From Hofstenia miamia (taxonomy: Eukaryota; Xenacoelomorpha; Acoela; Hofsteniidae): a stretch of DNA of 64,000 nucleotides. Each line of letters starts with the position of its first letter. Within the stretch, counting starts at the first letter, position 1. The position numbers and the translations under genes were made by a program. Under the pieces are notes generated by a model, which saw only the letters and a list, made by a program, of their open reading frames with translations, was not told the DNA's origin and ran no database searches. The stretch is taken from positions 1,078,657-1,142,656 of the forward strand of contig CABFPE010000120.1 of assembly GCA_900660155.1 (NCBI GenBank), written 5' to 3'. Below are positions 11,560 through 23,911 of this stretch, one piece after another.

Positions 11560-12784
11560 TGAAAGGATGCATCCTCACCTTAGTCTTCAAGAATGCAAGT
11601 CACTCTCTTGCTTGCTCCAGTAAAATCACAAAGTGTTTAATTACAGTTTGATCAGTGTCAGTCAGGCTGTTGGTGATTAACACATTATTGTAACTAAGCA
11701 TGATTGCCCTATCTGCCTTCCTGTTAGGAGAGTGCTGGAAAACCTCTGGGAAGAGTATGAGTGAATCATAAGTGATCTGATGGAGAGTGGCATAATACAA
11801 GGCAGCAACAGCCTGTATGCAGTGTCCACTGTTTTCATCAAGCAGGGTGATAAGTACCACCTTTGTGTAGAATTTCATAAGTTAAATGATGTAACTGTAA
11901 AAGACATGTATCCTCTTCCACACATTGAAGATCTTCTATATGATGCTAGTTGATGCCAACTGTTTACTTGCCTCAATTTGTGTAAAGCATATTAGCAGGT
12001 GCCAATGAAGCCCATCAACATCCTGAAGACTGCCTTCATCACTCCTTACAGACTCTTTGAGTGGAAGTATATGGCTTTTGGGCTCTGCAACTCCCCTGTG
12101 ACCTTCCAAAACTATGTTACTCATGTGCTTTGGAATGGCGCCAACATGTTAGAGCCAGGCATTACTGCCTACATGGCAAATATCCTGAACATCTGGAAAG
12201 GCTTGGCCAAAACTCTTAGCGTTCTGTATGAATCTGGCCTCCATGTTAATGGAAACAAGTGTGCTCTTCCTCAGCCACATGTCACCTTCCTTGGAAGAGT
12301 CATTGAGCTGGAATGCATCTCTATAAAAAATGACACAAAAGATCAGCTAGAAAGAATTGAAACTCCTAGCCTTAATATGCTGCACTTTTCCAAGGAATTC
12401 CTCATCAACTGTGATGCCAGCTTGGTTGCAATTAGTGGAGTCCTCAGTCAAGTTATTAATGGTATTGAGAGCCTGATCCAATATTTTAGCAGAAAACTCA
12501 GGAATGCCAAGCAGAACTACAGTGCCACAAAATCTGAGATGCTAGTGCTGGTGGAAAGTTTGAAGAAATTCTGCTTTTTCATCCTAGGCCATCACTTCAC
12601 CATGCACACTGACAACTCTGCACTAGCATGGTTTAAAAAGTTTTCTGGAGACAAGTCCAATATAGTTGCCCATTGGATCAAGTACTTAAACAATTTTACT
12701 TTCACCATCCAACACCCTCCTGGGAGATTGCACATCAATGCTTATTACTGGACTGCTCTCCCCAGTTACAAGCATGACCTCTGA
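11560..12784 (+). mobile_element. Reverse transcriptase and RNase H part of the gypsy fossil
   Basis: The RT fingers/palm segment is visible near 12030-12120 (FEWKYMAFGLCNSPVTFQ, the gypsy YxxMPFGLxNAPxTFQ block). Then FLGRVIE near 12290, the tether, and RNase H with FLINCDASLVAISGVLSQ, YSATKSEMLVLV and FTMHTDNSALAWF (about 12395-12650). Fossil. Confidence 0.8.
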
Positions 12785-12829
12785 AAACCACTAGGAAAGA
12801 AGACACCTTTTGGATTTATTCCATTTAGG

Positions 12830-13800
12830 GATTATGAGCACCTGCCCAAGATCAGTGGTGACAGCCATGGAAATGCTATTCTTCCAATTCTCGTCAAGGA
12901 AGAGATTACTGAGGCTGAAATTTTACAACATCAACAGCATGACAAGGTGTTATCCAAAATTATTGCAAAACTGAAAAATGCCAACTTTGCTCTTAGTCCT
13001 GTAGCCAATTGTTATTTCTGGTGATACAATTGGAAGCAAACAGAGGCTGGCTTACTCTATGCCAGAAGTCAGAACAGTTGATTGGCTGTCCCTGAATATT
13101 TCTGGAGGGACTTGTTCCATAAGAACCATAAGAAAGGCCACTTAGGCATTATTCAAACTGAGTGCACATTTAATGCAACATACATCACCATCAGAATTCT
13201 AGATGCTGTTCAGGATGTCATAGATAAATGCACAACCTGCTTGCTCCAAGGAGCTGGACACTTTCCAGGACAGTGAGCTGAGCTGCACAGTCACGTTGAG
13301 CACATGAACAAAGTTGTCCATATGGAGATTGAGAAGCTCTCTCGTGATGATGAGGGGTACCAGTACCTTCTCATGCTCATGGATCACTTTAATAAATATG
13401 CCAGATGAAATTGGAAACAAGTCATTGAAGCAGTGGAGTATTTTTACAATACCACAGTTCACTCCACAACAAAGGTCAGCCACTTTAAGGCAATGTTTGG
13501 TCATGAAGCAAGTACACCTCTTTCTATTATATTTCCTGATTATAATGAACCTACTTTAGAAAATTTTGTGAGCCACATGAAGCATGAACTTCAGGAAGTG
13601 CACCTTACTATCTGTTGGAATATGAATCAATCTGTTATCTGCCAGTGACAGAACTTTAAATGTGAATTGTACAGCAAGCCTCACAAGCAAGGCCACCAAG
13701 TTTTCACCTATTTTCCTCACCAAATTACTGATGCTAATAAGGTGTGAAAGCTTGCCACTAACTGGCAAGGTCCATTCACTATAATGATGGTGTTAGATCA
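12830..13800 (+). mobile_element. Integrase part of the gypsy fossil
   Basis: Contains a zinc-binding HHCC-like region around 13110-13250 (H...H...C..C spacing with KGHLGIIQTE and CTTCLLQ). Then a catalytic-core remnant with YFYNTTVHSTTKV near 13435-13480, typical of gypsy integrases. Fossil. Confidence 0.6.
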
Positions 13801-13899
13801 CCACAAGTACTTATTAAATAATGGGAGAGTCTCCCACTTTCAATGACCCAAGTGAACCATTAAAGATATTGATAATGTTGTCATCAACCCTAATAGTGA

Positions 13900-16800
13900 A
13901 CTTTCACGTTCAATGATGGATTAAACAAATTTGAGACTTATGATAACCTCACTGAATGTGAGGAAAACGACCTCACTGAGGTTGAGTATGATAGTAACTA
14001 TAGTAACCTTGGTAATAGTAGCAACATTACTGCTACTCATATTTTGCCTAGACATAGAGTTAGAGACCAAGAGTATTTAGATCATTTAAATACCCAAGAT
14101 TGGGAACTCAATTTAATTTCTATGTTTAGTAACCAAGTCAAAATAGATGAAATGAACAGAGAACCAACTGCCCACCAGAAGACAAGTGTGGCAAAGACTC
14201 AACCCACATGATGAACTGAGGAGATGAGAAGTATCCCCAAGCCAAGCAGATGAAGGCACATCATGGAAGGGAGGGAGGATGCATGCAGAAGACTCAGAAA
14301 GCAGACAGCTCAACTACTTGGGGAGACAACACTCTCATTGGGAGCATGATTCCCACAACTACTTTGAGAGAGAACACTCCCCTTAGGAGTGGACCTCAGA
14401 TGACTATGCAGGGAGACAACACTCTCTGTGGGAACCTGAGGAGTCTAGTAGAGTAAGAGTGCCTTTTGCTAATATTAGTGTTAATGTTAAGTGAACCCCA
14501 ACCATCCCAAAGTGACTTGATAACCCCCTCTAGTGCTGGTTCTTCATCACATGCTTCTACAAGTATTCAATCAAAGAAGATAATAAAACAGCAGAAGAAG
14601 TCATCCAAAATAGGAGATGAGATACTCCACCTGTATTTTATAACAACCCCTAAGGCCATTAGTTTTGTGCACAACAACTTGTCTGAGGAAACCAGGAACA
14701 AACTGAGGTGGACATATAACATTAAGTCCCTAACATGCTCTATTGATGTTATCCTGTTCATTATTGACACTGAATATAGGGCAAAAATTAAGGCTATTAT
14801 TTGTTATGATTCTAAGATGCATTGCAGACTAAAGCAACCCTATTGGTGAAGCACTGTCCACACTATGTTTGATGAGCACTTAAACCTCACCCACCTGTGC
14901 CAACTTCTTAACAGCAAGAAAGCTATTAAAAAGTTTGAATGTGTCAACATTGATTTTGAAAATCTTCTCATTGCTTACTTCTTCTGTGTAGGCAAGGTGA
15001 ACCAGCCCATGATAATGGAGAAGATTGAAATTGCCTACTGACTTGCAAATGTTGAGAACATCTGCCTTGCCATGTTTTTAAAAGAGGAATACCAGGACAA
15101 GATTCCAGAACAGGTTGAAAATCTCCACTTCTGAATGGAGAACTTTATGATTTTATACAATAACTACTATCAGTCAGAGAGCATGTATCATACAAACATT
15201 ATTTTGATAACTAAGGTGAAATACACAGATCTCTTGCACTTCGAGCAGATCCCTATGCATCGCCTTACAATTGACACAAGAATAATCATCAGTGCTGCAG
15301 TCCACTCTCAAACTCTTGAGTCAATTAACATCAACTTGTCCAGCCTAGCCACCACTATGGATATTCAAGTTAGTTTTGCTTTCTCCCAGAGCGTGACCAC
15401 TGGAATCTGGACATTGCTGAAAGCAGATAGAAGCCCTGAAACTGAGTGGCCAACTATCAGAAATCGCAGCTCTAATTTGCAGTACTCAAGATCCGTGGAA
15501 AGGCTACTTATGGAACTGCACATCTCCTATATCTCACAGGATTGACAGAACTTTGCAGAAAAGTTATTCAATCTCATGGAGTGATCTGGATCCTCTTGAT
15601 CTTTCTCACAAGTGATCCCCAACTGCAGTTACCTCTCAACTGTCATGCAAGAGAGAGGCTAGCCAAGTTATGCTCCTGTGGCCTGGAAAGTGAAGAATTG
15701 TCTGCTACATGCATGTTCTTTACCAGCACCCACTGGCAAAACAAAAAAAGCTATGGAGTGTTTCAAGAAGTACTATGTGAGATTAATAGGAACCAGCAGT
15801 CCACTAGGGCACTTGCCACCTCAAATGATTGTAAATCATCTTGGTGTTGTGTTTTCAGAACTTAATATATTTTCTGATACCCTCAAAAAGTATATTTGGG
15901 GAGCCACAGCCAAAAGAAAATTTCCATCACTTAACTCTGAGTGTGCTCTGCTCTGCACCAACCATCTTATCCATCAAGAGCCTGGGTCCACAAAGCAGTT
16001 TTTGGAGCTTGTTAACCATTACAACATCCACACAAAAACTGAGATCCTCTGTAACCTGGAGAAAATGAAATGAATTATCCTAAGAGTGGCTACAACAAAA
16101 TATCTGAGACCAGAAAACATGCAGCCAAGGATGGGAAGTCATTCCTCTCACTGTTATTGAACAAATGATGCACCTCCCAGAGCAATTTTACCACAAGGAA
16201 GAGCTGTTGTCGTCATCAGCTATTGAGGTCTCACCTGGCACCAAGGTCCTTATCAAGGCCATTAATTTACAAAATTTCTCCGCATTTGCAGCCTCCCCTG
16301 TCCCCATGCCCGCCTGGTCCTTCACTGAAGATGAGCATATACTTACTATTGAACACCATCCTGAAGAGTTCACAGAGAAGCTTGTGATAGCTGAATGTGT
16401 CATCAAGAGTAACTGTGATAACAATATTCTGGGCCTTATAAAATAGTGTCTCACTGAAATGTTTACAAAGGAGGAGCTAGTGCTTCTACAATCACCTGGG
16501 CAACAAATAGCCTTGGACATAGAATGCACCTTGGCCTGACTACGCATTTCCTCCATGAAAGTTATGAAACTCCATGAACATGGATTAAGGAGTGCCTTTT
16601 GGGATTTGATTAATGATGCTAAGATCAACTACCCTGTCAAGAAGAAAGTTGAGTTTGAACAGTTGGAAACCAATGCTGAGAAACACAATCTGCTCTGCAT
16701 ACCTCCATCATGCCTCATGACGCTGCTAATTTTACCAGGCAAGAAGGGGCGCAAAAAGGTGTCAGCCCACTTGTCTGATAAGATTAATTATGTGTCTACT

Positions 16801-17513
16801 GCCACGGAAATCACCAAAGCGATGGAGACACATGAGTATAAAATGCAAGAGACACCTTAATAGATGGTGGCAATCCAGAACGCGTTTTCATTGACAACAA
16901 GCTGACAATTAATGATATCTTCCAAAAGGGGCAGCCAATCTCAACACAACTTCAGAAGATCCAAGCTAATATCACATTGTTAGACCCCTGTGTCTTCATA
17001 TTGTTCCAAGCTTTAGGAGACATGATGTGGATCAACAATGTTGAGACAATAATGTGCTATTATGATGTTATGAAGAGAATTGAAATTATTACTATGCTGA
17101 GGGCCAAGATGAGTGATCTGGAGGAGATGACCCTACAACACAGTAACAGTTCTTGTTCTTTGTTCATTGATCATGCTACTTGCATGGGATACTTAAGGGA
17201 AGTGTTTATGCATTTCTACCCCAATACTCAGATCAGTGCAGAGGATGTGCACACCACAGATGTGCTCATGACCCTCATGGTTGCTTTGAAAGGTCTCTGG
17301 CTCTATGAGCAGTTTTGTGATACTTTTATGAGAAGACTTAACAATCTACAAAGAAATTGCCCTATCAGCTCTCACTTGCCTGAAATCGAGTTCTTCCACC
17401 TTAGAAATGAAGCAGAAGTTTCATCTTGGGACGACATCCTTGCAATTGAAATGGTGGAGGAGATGCAAAAGTTGTTATCAGGTCCCATGGTCCAACTGTT
17501 CCCACAAACTTAA
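13900..17513 (+). other. Unassigned coding-like region downstream of the gypsy integrase
   Basis: About 3.6 kb with the same strand, codon feel and base composition as the pol region upstream. It is made of successive open segments (for example 14466-14849, 15135-15545, 15678-16073, 16165-16446, 16555-16860, 16977-17513). The first part is acidic, then comes a short 45-bp tandem repeat, then a Ser/Lys-rich stretch. The rest looks like a globular protein of no family I recognise. It lacks the fusion-peptide, furin-site and membrane-anchor layout of known env genes. It could be an extra ORF captured by the retroelement or a neighbouring element. Treated as a fossil: broken, with several breaks. 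Confidence 0.45.
14321..14455 (+). repeat. 45-bp tandem repeat, 3 units
   Basis: Units start at 14321, 14366 and 14411 and share GAGA-AACACTC----GGAG. A period of 45 equals 15 codons, giving GDNTLIGS / RENTPLRS / GDNTLCGN in one frame. Confidence 0.7.
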
Positions 17514-17523
17514 CCATGCAATG

Positions 17524-17800
17524 GTAGGGGGACGTGTAGAGTCACTCAGGGCCCTTATTTTAATTATTTCTGATTAATTTGGCACTCTAGTTTAGTGATT
17601 ATGTCATCATGATGAAGTGATTGTTGCTACCTATTTATCAATTTATTAGTGTTTAATTTTTTGTAATTCTTTGTATTTTTTAGTGTAGTTTTGCGATCAT
17701 TTTATTATTGTCCTCCCAATCTGAGTCATACGTGTTATTGCTCATTTAATTTGCAAGGGAATTTCATGCTAAGTTTTCTAAACATGTAACATGTAATAAT
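17524..17800 (+). repeat. Candidate polypurine tract and 3' LTR of the gypsy fossil
   Basis: GTAGGGGGA (17524-17532) directly precedes TGTAGAGTCACTCAGGG starting at 17535, the usual PPT/TG arrangement. An AATAAA-like signal lies at about 17806. The right edge is not defined because no second LTR was found. Confidence 0.4.
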
Positions 17801-18169
17801 TTGATGAAATAAATTAAATTTGATGTTATAGAACTTAAATATAGTTTAGAACATAATAAATAAGTATTTGGACTAGCTACATCTAATGGTATAATTTAGT
17901 GTGATATTTCACATGGGAATGGTCTGTTTGACTGTTTGCAAGTGATGCAGGATCTATAAAATGGATTAGTTTGCAAAATTTGACATGTTTCCTTCCTAAG
18001 ACAAATTATTGAAATTAATTTTTTCTAATCTCCTATACAGAAAATTAGTAAAAGAGTTCTAATTGTAAGTGAACCAATTATGTTGAAAACAGTAAATAAT
18101 ACCAAGAAAGAAATAAATGAAAAAACTTATTGCTGTGTATAGGATTGGAAGTCTACAGGGTGCTCAAAA

Positions 18170-18487
18170 TTGAATCAAACAAGGAAACATGAATTAACTA
18201 CTTCAAAAGAAGTAATTAAGTATGTAGTAAATAACTTGAAAATACAAAAATTTTATTATCCTAAGTTAAATCCTGTGATTCTCAAGTCTTGTTTAGCTTA
18301 CCAATGTTTTTATATGGTGAATTTTGAGAAGAAGCTTTCTATAAGTGATATATTAGATACATTTAACCAGGAAATTGGGTTGATTGGTCCAGGGGAGAGA
18401 TGTTTAACAAACCTATTTGAATATTTATTTGGTCATACAATGTGTCATACACATTCAATTCTTCATGATAACTATGGCAGATTTTAG
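18170..18487 (+). other. Unrecognised 105-codon open frame
   Basis: An open frame in very AT-rich sequence, with a plausible helical protein composition (LNPVILKSCLAYQCF, ISDILDTFNQEIGLIGPGE). I recognise no family. It begins just after TACAGGGTGCTC (about 18154), which resembles some mariner-type termini, but no opposite end was found. It could be a transposon remnant or chance. Confidence 0.25.
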
Positions 18488-19870
18488 AATGAATATGGAT
18501 TGTGTAGGGGTGATTGCTATTAAAATCAAATTACTTCTTGGAATTTCTTAAAGAAAAACACTTTGTTAAGACATCTGACAGGCTTTATGTCCTGAAAAAT
18601 AAACTGTAAGATGGATTTTGTTTCATGTTGATATTGATAGCAAATAATTAAAATATAAATTTGCTGTATACATTTGTTTGGTTTTCATTCAAACAATGAA
18701 ATTTCTCTTTACATCATAAGATGTATATTGTTTCATTGTGGCTTTCAAAACATTTTGGGACGTCCACAAAATGCAGAATTTATAAAAAATGCAAAAAATT
18801 GCTCTAAAACAAATTGGTACATAGTTTAAAACAGAGCATAATTTAATAATTACTTATATTGGTATATTTTAAACTGAACTATTTTTTACTACTTTCTACC
18901 CAGCATTAAATGCTGACAGATATGCCTCCCATGAGTAATTATTACTCTCTGAAAATGAGCAAACAATAAATCACATTCATATGATATGCAAACAAATACA
19001 TTTCACATTAATCACATTGTCCAATGCACTTTTACATTAATCACATGATTTCATTATGTACCTGTAAATTACTCCAGGTCAAATATAAACTACTATCAGC
19101 TGTTCACTCAGCTTTTAAATTTACCTGTGGTAGATTTGAGGTATAGTAAAGTTGTGATTTGAGATATAGCAAACAGAATTGTAAACAGAGATATTGTGTT
19201 TTGAGATATAGTAAACAGAATAGACTTTCAATAATTTTATCTTTTCTTCTCTATGTCAGCCCACCTGCACTCCACTAGTATGAAATTGTGAGAATTCATC
19301 TGTAGTTTTTCAATTAGAATCAATTTAGTTTAGCTTTGTGTAGTGATATTTTCATTGCTATCATTTTTGGTTTTAAGTATACATTTTTGTTATGCTAATA
19401 AAGACAAAACTTTTATTTATTTAAAATGAGGCATTTATTTACAAAATTATTTAGGTAAAATAGCTTAAATATGTGCTTAAAAACACCAAATATGTACAGA
19501 AAAACTTAATTAATGGAGACTATAATGACTTGTTGCACATACAGAGGTTTTCAGGTGTCAAGTTGTAGCACTGAATGGATAATACATCACTGGAAATATG
19601 TATTTGACCACCTTGCTATTTTGAATAAATAATAAACTTTCATTGGATAGAGTGCTACATTGATCTAGGAAGGAAAATCTGCATGTCTAATACAATAACA
19701 TATATAGAATAACAATTGGATATTAAGTTTTAATCAAAATTAGAAAACTTGTATTAGAATAATGTATTTGGCCATCTGAAATTCAATATAATAAGTGAGC
19801 AAATCTGAAAAAAAGTAAATTCAAAATAAGATACATAAATTAATAATTGATGCAATATAAGCACTTAGCA
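18488..19870. other. AT-rich, no gene seen
   Basis: Only small local repetitions: CATTAATCACAT three times at 18990-19050, and GAGATATAGNAAACAGAAT twice at 19160-19225. Confidence 0.6.
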
Positions 19871-19879
19871 ACAAAATTC

Positions 19880-20796
19880 TCTCTTCTAATATTTTGTGGG
19901 GTGTCCCTTTGAGGGAAAAACAGCTTCAAAGTGATCAGGTATTGAAGCAAAATGTTTTCAATATAGCTGTTGGGAATTGCATAAAATTCTTTTTTTATTG
20001 TGCTCTACAGTTCATTTTCAGTATGAAGAGCATGCTATCTAATTGGATATTTGACCTCTTTCTACATATTTTCAATAATATTAAGGTCTAAAGATTGGCC
20101 AGGCCAGTCAGCAAGGATAACAATGCTATTATTGTGGAAGAAGTTTTTCATTTCTTTTGAGGTATGATATCCTGCTGATATATTGAATCACTTGTAAGGA
20201 GTTCAAGAGTTTCTTTTCTTGTATCTGAGCATATTGAGAGCTTCATAAAGTACCACTATATGTGAACAATCTTGTGAAAGCCACACTTCCATATTACAGC
20301 CCATACCATTAAAGACTTCCCAACATACTTCAGGGTACCTCAAGTAAAGTGAGGCAAGAAACTGCCAAGTTGGTCTCTTCATCAACATTCTTTTTGATGA
20401 GTATAACTCAAATCTTGGCCCATCATGAAAATATAACATTAGACCAATGTTCAGATGAATTTTCTCTCATTAAATTGGCCCCCTCAGCTGTAATTAGACA
20501 TTTTCAATATAAATAGACTAAAAAAAGCTTCAACCAATGAAATTTTTTACAGATTCTCTGATTTGGAATTAAATGGCCAACTACATTTTTCCAAGACAAG
20601 ATTAGCTAACTACAAGCACTGTAGCATTTCTCTTTGAGATTTAAAATAAACAGTGATGATTATGTCTCAAAATTGATGAATTCCTCTTTCTACAACACCA
20701 AATCTAATAAAAAATACCTATGAAATTCTTGTGTCAATTTCTTAAAAATATTTATGACCAATCATGGGTGGCCGATTTATTTTTTCCAGTACTGTA
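19880..20796 (-). mobile_element. Tc1/mariner transposon relic
   Basis: On the minus strand, 20439-20203 gives RFELYSSKR, the conserved Tc1 core-domain block, and a degraded SVMVWG-like segment. Near 20110-20050 the strand reads ILADWPGQS-DLNIIEN, the Tc1 WPPQSPDLNPIEN signature around the last catalytic acidic residue. The outer end at about 20775-20794 reads CCAGTACTG followed by TA, a Tc1-type terminus with a TA target. The other terminus was not found. Stop codons and frameshifts are spread through the reading frame, so it is a dead copy. Confidence 0.75.
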
Positions 20797-22287
20797 TATC
20801 CGTTTAAGAACTAATGTATATTCGACCATGCAAGACATAATTGGGACATTTTCGATTAATGAAAACTTGGTTGGGCTCCAGTTCAATAAATGAAAAGTTT
20901 TTTTGTTGTAATATTTGTATCATTAAAAATCCTTCGTTTTTCTCAAGTGCTTCCTGGAATTTTTTTAAACCAAGCTTATCATGGCCTGGATTTACTATGA
21001 AATTTGAGTAATAATCCTAAATATTTACAAAAACTCAAAAATTTGCCAATTACATTTTAAATATTTAAATACAAAATGCGGCAAAATATGTATGTACATA
21101 AAAGTTTTGTCTCTACTAATAATTAGCTAGGCTCCACCGATAATTTGGGAATTGTGACAAAACAAGGGGCGACTCATAGCTTCTAGATTCTAACAACCTG
21201 AATTGTGGTAGTATAAGGTTAGCTATATGTCTACTGCTAGTTTATAAAACTTGTTCTTTCCAACTCAAAGCACATAACTAATTACACTGTGGTTAAATCA
21301 TGCCTGTTGGCTTGCATGAATGCATGGAAATTACATGCTGTTATCTACTATCTAATTATAGGTCTAGGGACAATAAACTTTATTGAACTAGATACGAAAA
21401 ACTGAGATGCATAGAACAGCACCGTATATTTATCTTAGGAGTCACTCAGTTCAGTGATGGATCTTTGGCCTGATGCCGTGTAGAAGTAGTGAAATCAGTT
21501 GTTCTTTTACCTAAAAACAATCTAATTGCGTTTAACTAAAAATCGTTTTGTTTTGTGGGAATCAGAGATCAATTAGGTTTTGCTTCAGACTTTCTGTAGC
21601 TATGGAGCAACCTTTTGGATTTACAGCGCTGGGTTAAATCATAGACCACTAAATACTACAAAATACTACTTAGTAGTCTATGATTAAATGGTGATAATGT
21701 TTATCCGAATTAGTCTCTCGATTCTACAATAATCGGATTAAACTAGAAAATCACACATAGTGACTGAAAGAATTGATATTGCATGAAACAAATTTCAAAA
21801 TATTATAATTAAATTTCAACCAAAACACAATTTTGATATTAGTTATGTATCATTTTTTGCAAAACTTTAATGGGTTTTTAAATCATATAAAATCATTTTT
21901 GTTTACATTGCTATTGTTATATAACCTCACTTAACATTAAATAATAAAGAAATAAGTAAACAAATATATGTATATATATTAATAATTTTACCTCCAAAAG
22001 AAACCATAATTGCTCTTCTAGTAAGATGTGCCTAACTTAACTGATGTAACTGAAACAAAATTACATAATGAAAAAGAATAACTCAATTTATTGTTAAAGT
22101 TAATGAGAAATTCTAAAAAGAAAAATTTAAGTATTGCAGTAGTCTACTGAAACCTTTAGACTTTCATAGATCTTCTTCCAAGCTAAGCAAAATATTTCCA
22201 ACTTATCAAATAAAAGAAGAAATATTTTGAACTGTAAGTGATCGGTAATTTTACCAGCCTTTCTTGAAATTTCCAAAAAGCTACAGC
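20797..22287. other. AT-rich, no gene seen
   Basis: No coding region recognised. Contains an imperfect hairpin (21633-21689), listed separately. Confidence 0.6.
21633..21689. repeat. Inverted repeat / hairpin
   Basis: Arms 21633-21652 and 21670-21689 pair over about 19 bases with two mismatches (core ATAGAC-ACTAA). The 17-base loop itself contains a repeated ATACTAC. Confidence 0.6.
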
Positions 22288-22329
22288 CCGGCAGATATCC
22301 GGCCCCGCCGGTAGCCGGTTCCATCTCTG
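22288..22329. mobile_element. GC-rich hAT-like terminal fragment
   Basis: GGCAGATATCCGGCC...GGTTCCATCTCTG ends like the right end of hAT MITEs with CAGAGATGGA termini (compare 34484-34841 and 52751). No partner end was found upstream. Confidence 0.4.
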
Positions 22330-22500
22330 ATCTAAATAATGAGAGTGTAAGCAGTGTTTAAAAGAATCAAACGAAATTAATTTCAATTGAAGAAAATCAT
22401 TTATTTCATCTTTAACATTACCTGCATAACTAGATGCAAATTTGGTGCTTTGTACAGGCGATGGTGGTTTTAGTATTCCAGATGGAGGACAATTACTAAA

Positions 22501-22937
22501 CACAGTAGCAGTGTTGGTCGATTTAAATCACTTGATTTAAATCATTGATTTAAATCGGATTTAAATCATGATTTAAATCAAAGCACATTATTAGTTAAAT
22601 TATTGATTTAAATCAAGTACACTAAAAGAAATGCAAGTAGTGTATTCTAATTGTTTTGAAGTCATTGCCCTGATATTGGAATGAATTGGTCAGTCCTGAA
22701 ATGTTGTTTTGCATGTTTTTATCTTCAGTTTATTTCAAATTGATGAAATTATCGTATTTCATAAATAGTAGTATCAAAAGGATTTCTAATAGTTACTACC
22801 TTGGAAGATTGTCTGGGTAAAATTGAAAGGTAGGTAAAAAAATCCGATTTAAATCAATAAATCCGATTTAAATAAAAAAATCCGATTTTTTTGATTTTTT
22901 TAATTTAAATCAGATTTTTTCCAACACTGCACAGTAA
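22501..22937. mobile_element. hAT-type MITE with GATTTAAATC subterminal repeats
   Basis: Element 22509-22929 (421 bp) has 9-bp perfect termini CAGTGTTGG / CCAACACTG. It is flanked by CACAGTAG (22501-22508) and CACAGTAA (22930-22937), an 8-bp target duplication with one mismatch, as expected for hAT. Both ends carry repeated GATTTAAATC or CCGATTTAAATC words, several palindromic. No coding capacity; it would need a hAT transposase in trans. Confidence 0.9.
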
Positions 22938-23072
22938 GAGGCTCACATTTGGTACCAATTAAACAACGAATATTTAGTGAAATTCTTATCCTATGCCCAA
23001 TAATATATAGTTTCAAGATGTGGGTATGGTTGTAAAGTTTCTTTAGTTTTTTTTTGAAATTTAAGCTATATA

Positions 23073-23568
23073 TTATATTTTTCAATATATTATGACTACT
23101 GGAACTCAAATATAAATTATTAAAAGAAACATCACTAAACAACCATAGGGCAACATTTATTTTATCTAAATATTGTTTATAAATGTCATCGTAAACTAGG
23201 AGAACATGAGGGTTGTATAGTTATTAACTTTCATAGAATGCCAGGTGATTTCACAATAGTTGAATTTGGCTGTCTTGTGATTTTCGAATTCTTTAATCTT
23301 ATGTTAGTAATCTGCCTCTATCTTCCGCCCTGCTCAAGTAAATACCATGCTGAACCTGCTACAATAACTAGCTACATAAATGAAGTAGTTTCTACTTTAA
23401 AAAAGTTTACATTAATAAAAAAAAAGGAAGTTACAATTTTAGGTGACTTTAATTTTGTATCTTTTGATCCTAAATCGATGTTTTCTTTTAATAATTACGA
23501 GATGGATATAGAGAAATCTGTGTGTGACCACTGCACCCAGGAACTCGTGAATTTTAGCACTCTTATAA
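23073..23568 (+). other. Extra copy of LINE sequence ending in N (likely assembly artefact)
   Basis: Identical by eye to 23912-24407 (offset 839). It ends at a single N (23569). The inserted stretch 23570-23910 ends at a second N (23911), after which the same sequence starts again. Confidence 0.85.
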
Positions 23569-23773
23569 NGATAGATATTTCTGAATTTTTTAGGGCTATG
23601 GATCATTTCGTTCAGTTTTATAAGAGTAGTATCAAAGTTTTCATTAAATATGTAAGAACTAGTCTTAATATTTTGTAGGTGAAATCTCTTAGTTTGGCTT
23701 CAAAACAGTGTTTATAGAAATACTTAGAGATTTTAAATCTTAATACAAAACAAGTTATCTGTAAGTGCGGTTA

Positions 23774-23910
23774 CTGAAAAAGTCAACAGACTAAATCATT
23801 GGGTGGAACCAAAATCCGGATCCGGACCATACCCCTAGAAGTGTGCCTGGCCGGTTTGTTATTGAGAAACCTCTGGTGACCCCTGACACGCAGAATGCTG
23901 GCCTGTTTGA
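23774..23910. mobile_element. LINE fragment shared with 56504-56640
   Basis: Shares GTCAACAGACTAAATCA, TAGAAGTGT-CCT and GAAACCTCT--GAC-CCTG-CACGCAGA with 56504-56640. That sequence lies in the C-terminal part of a minus-strand LINE. It sits between two single-N junctions, so its placement here may not be real. Confidence 0.7.
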
Positions 23911-23911
23911 N

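Larger units (their letters stand above)
9400..17800 (+). mobile_element. Ty3/gypsy-like retroelement fossil with a long unassigned 3' region
   Basis: A block of same-strand coding-like sequence, clearly less AT-rich than its surroundings. Parts in order: gag-like (9400-10660), retropepsin (10775-11281), reverse transcriptase and RNase H (about 11560-12784), integrase (about 12830-13800), then about 3.4 kb of unassigned coding-like sequence to 17513. It ends in a purine-rich tract and a TGTAGAGTC candidate 3' LTR start at 17535. No matching 5' LTR was found upstream, so the age cannot be set from LTR divergence. The element is broken, with many breaks (well over ten), and looks old. Part order is that of the Ty3/gypsy group. 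Confidence 0.75.

Noticed and set aside
18154-18170. Mariner-like terminus TACAGGGTGCTC
   Set aside because: No matching opposite end and no transposase signature in the following sequence.
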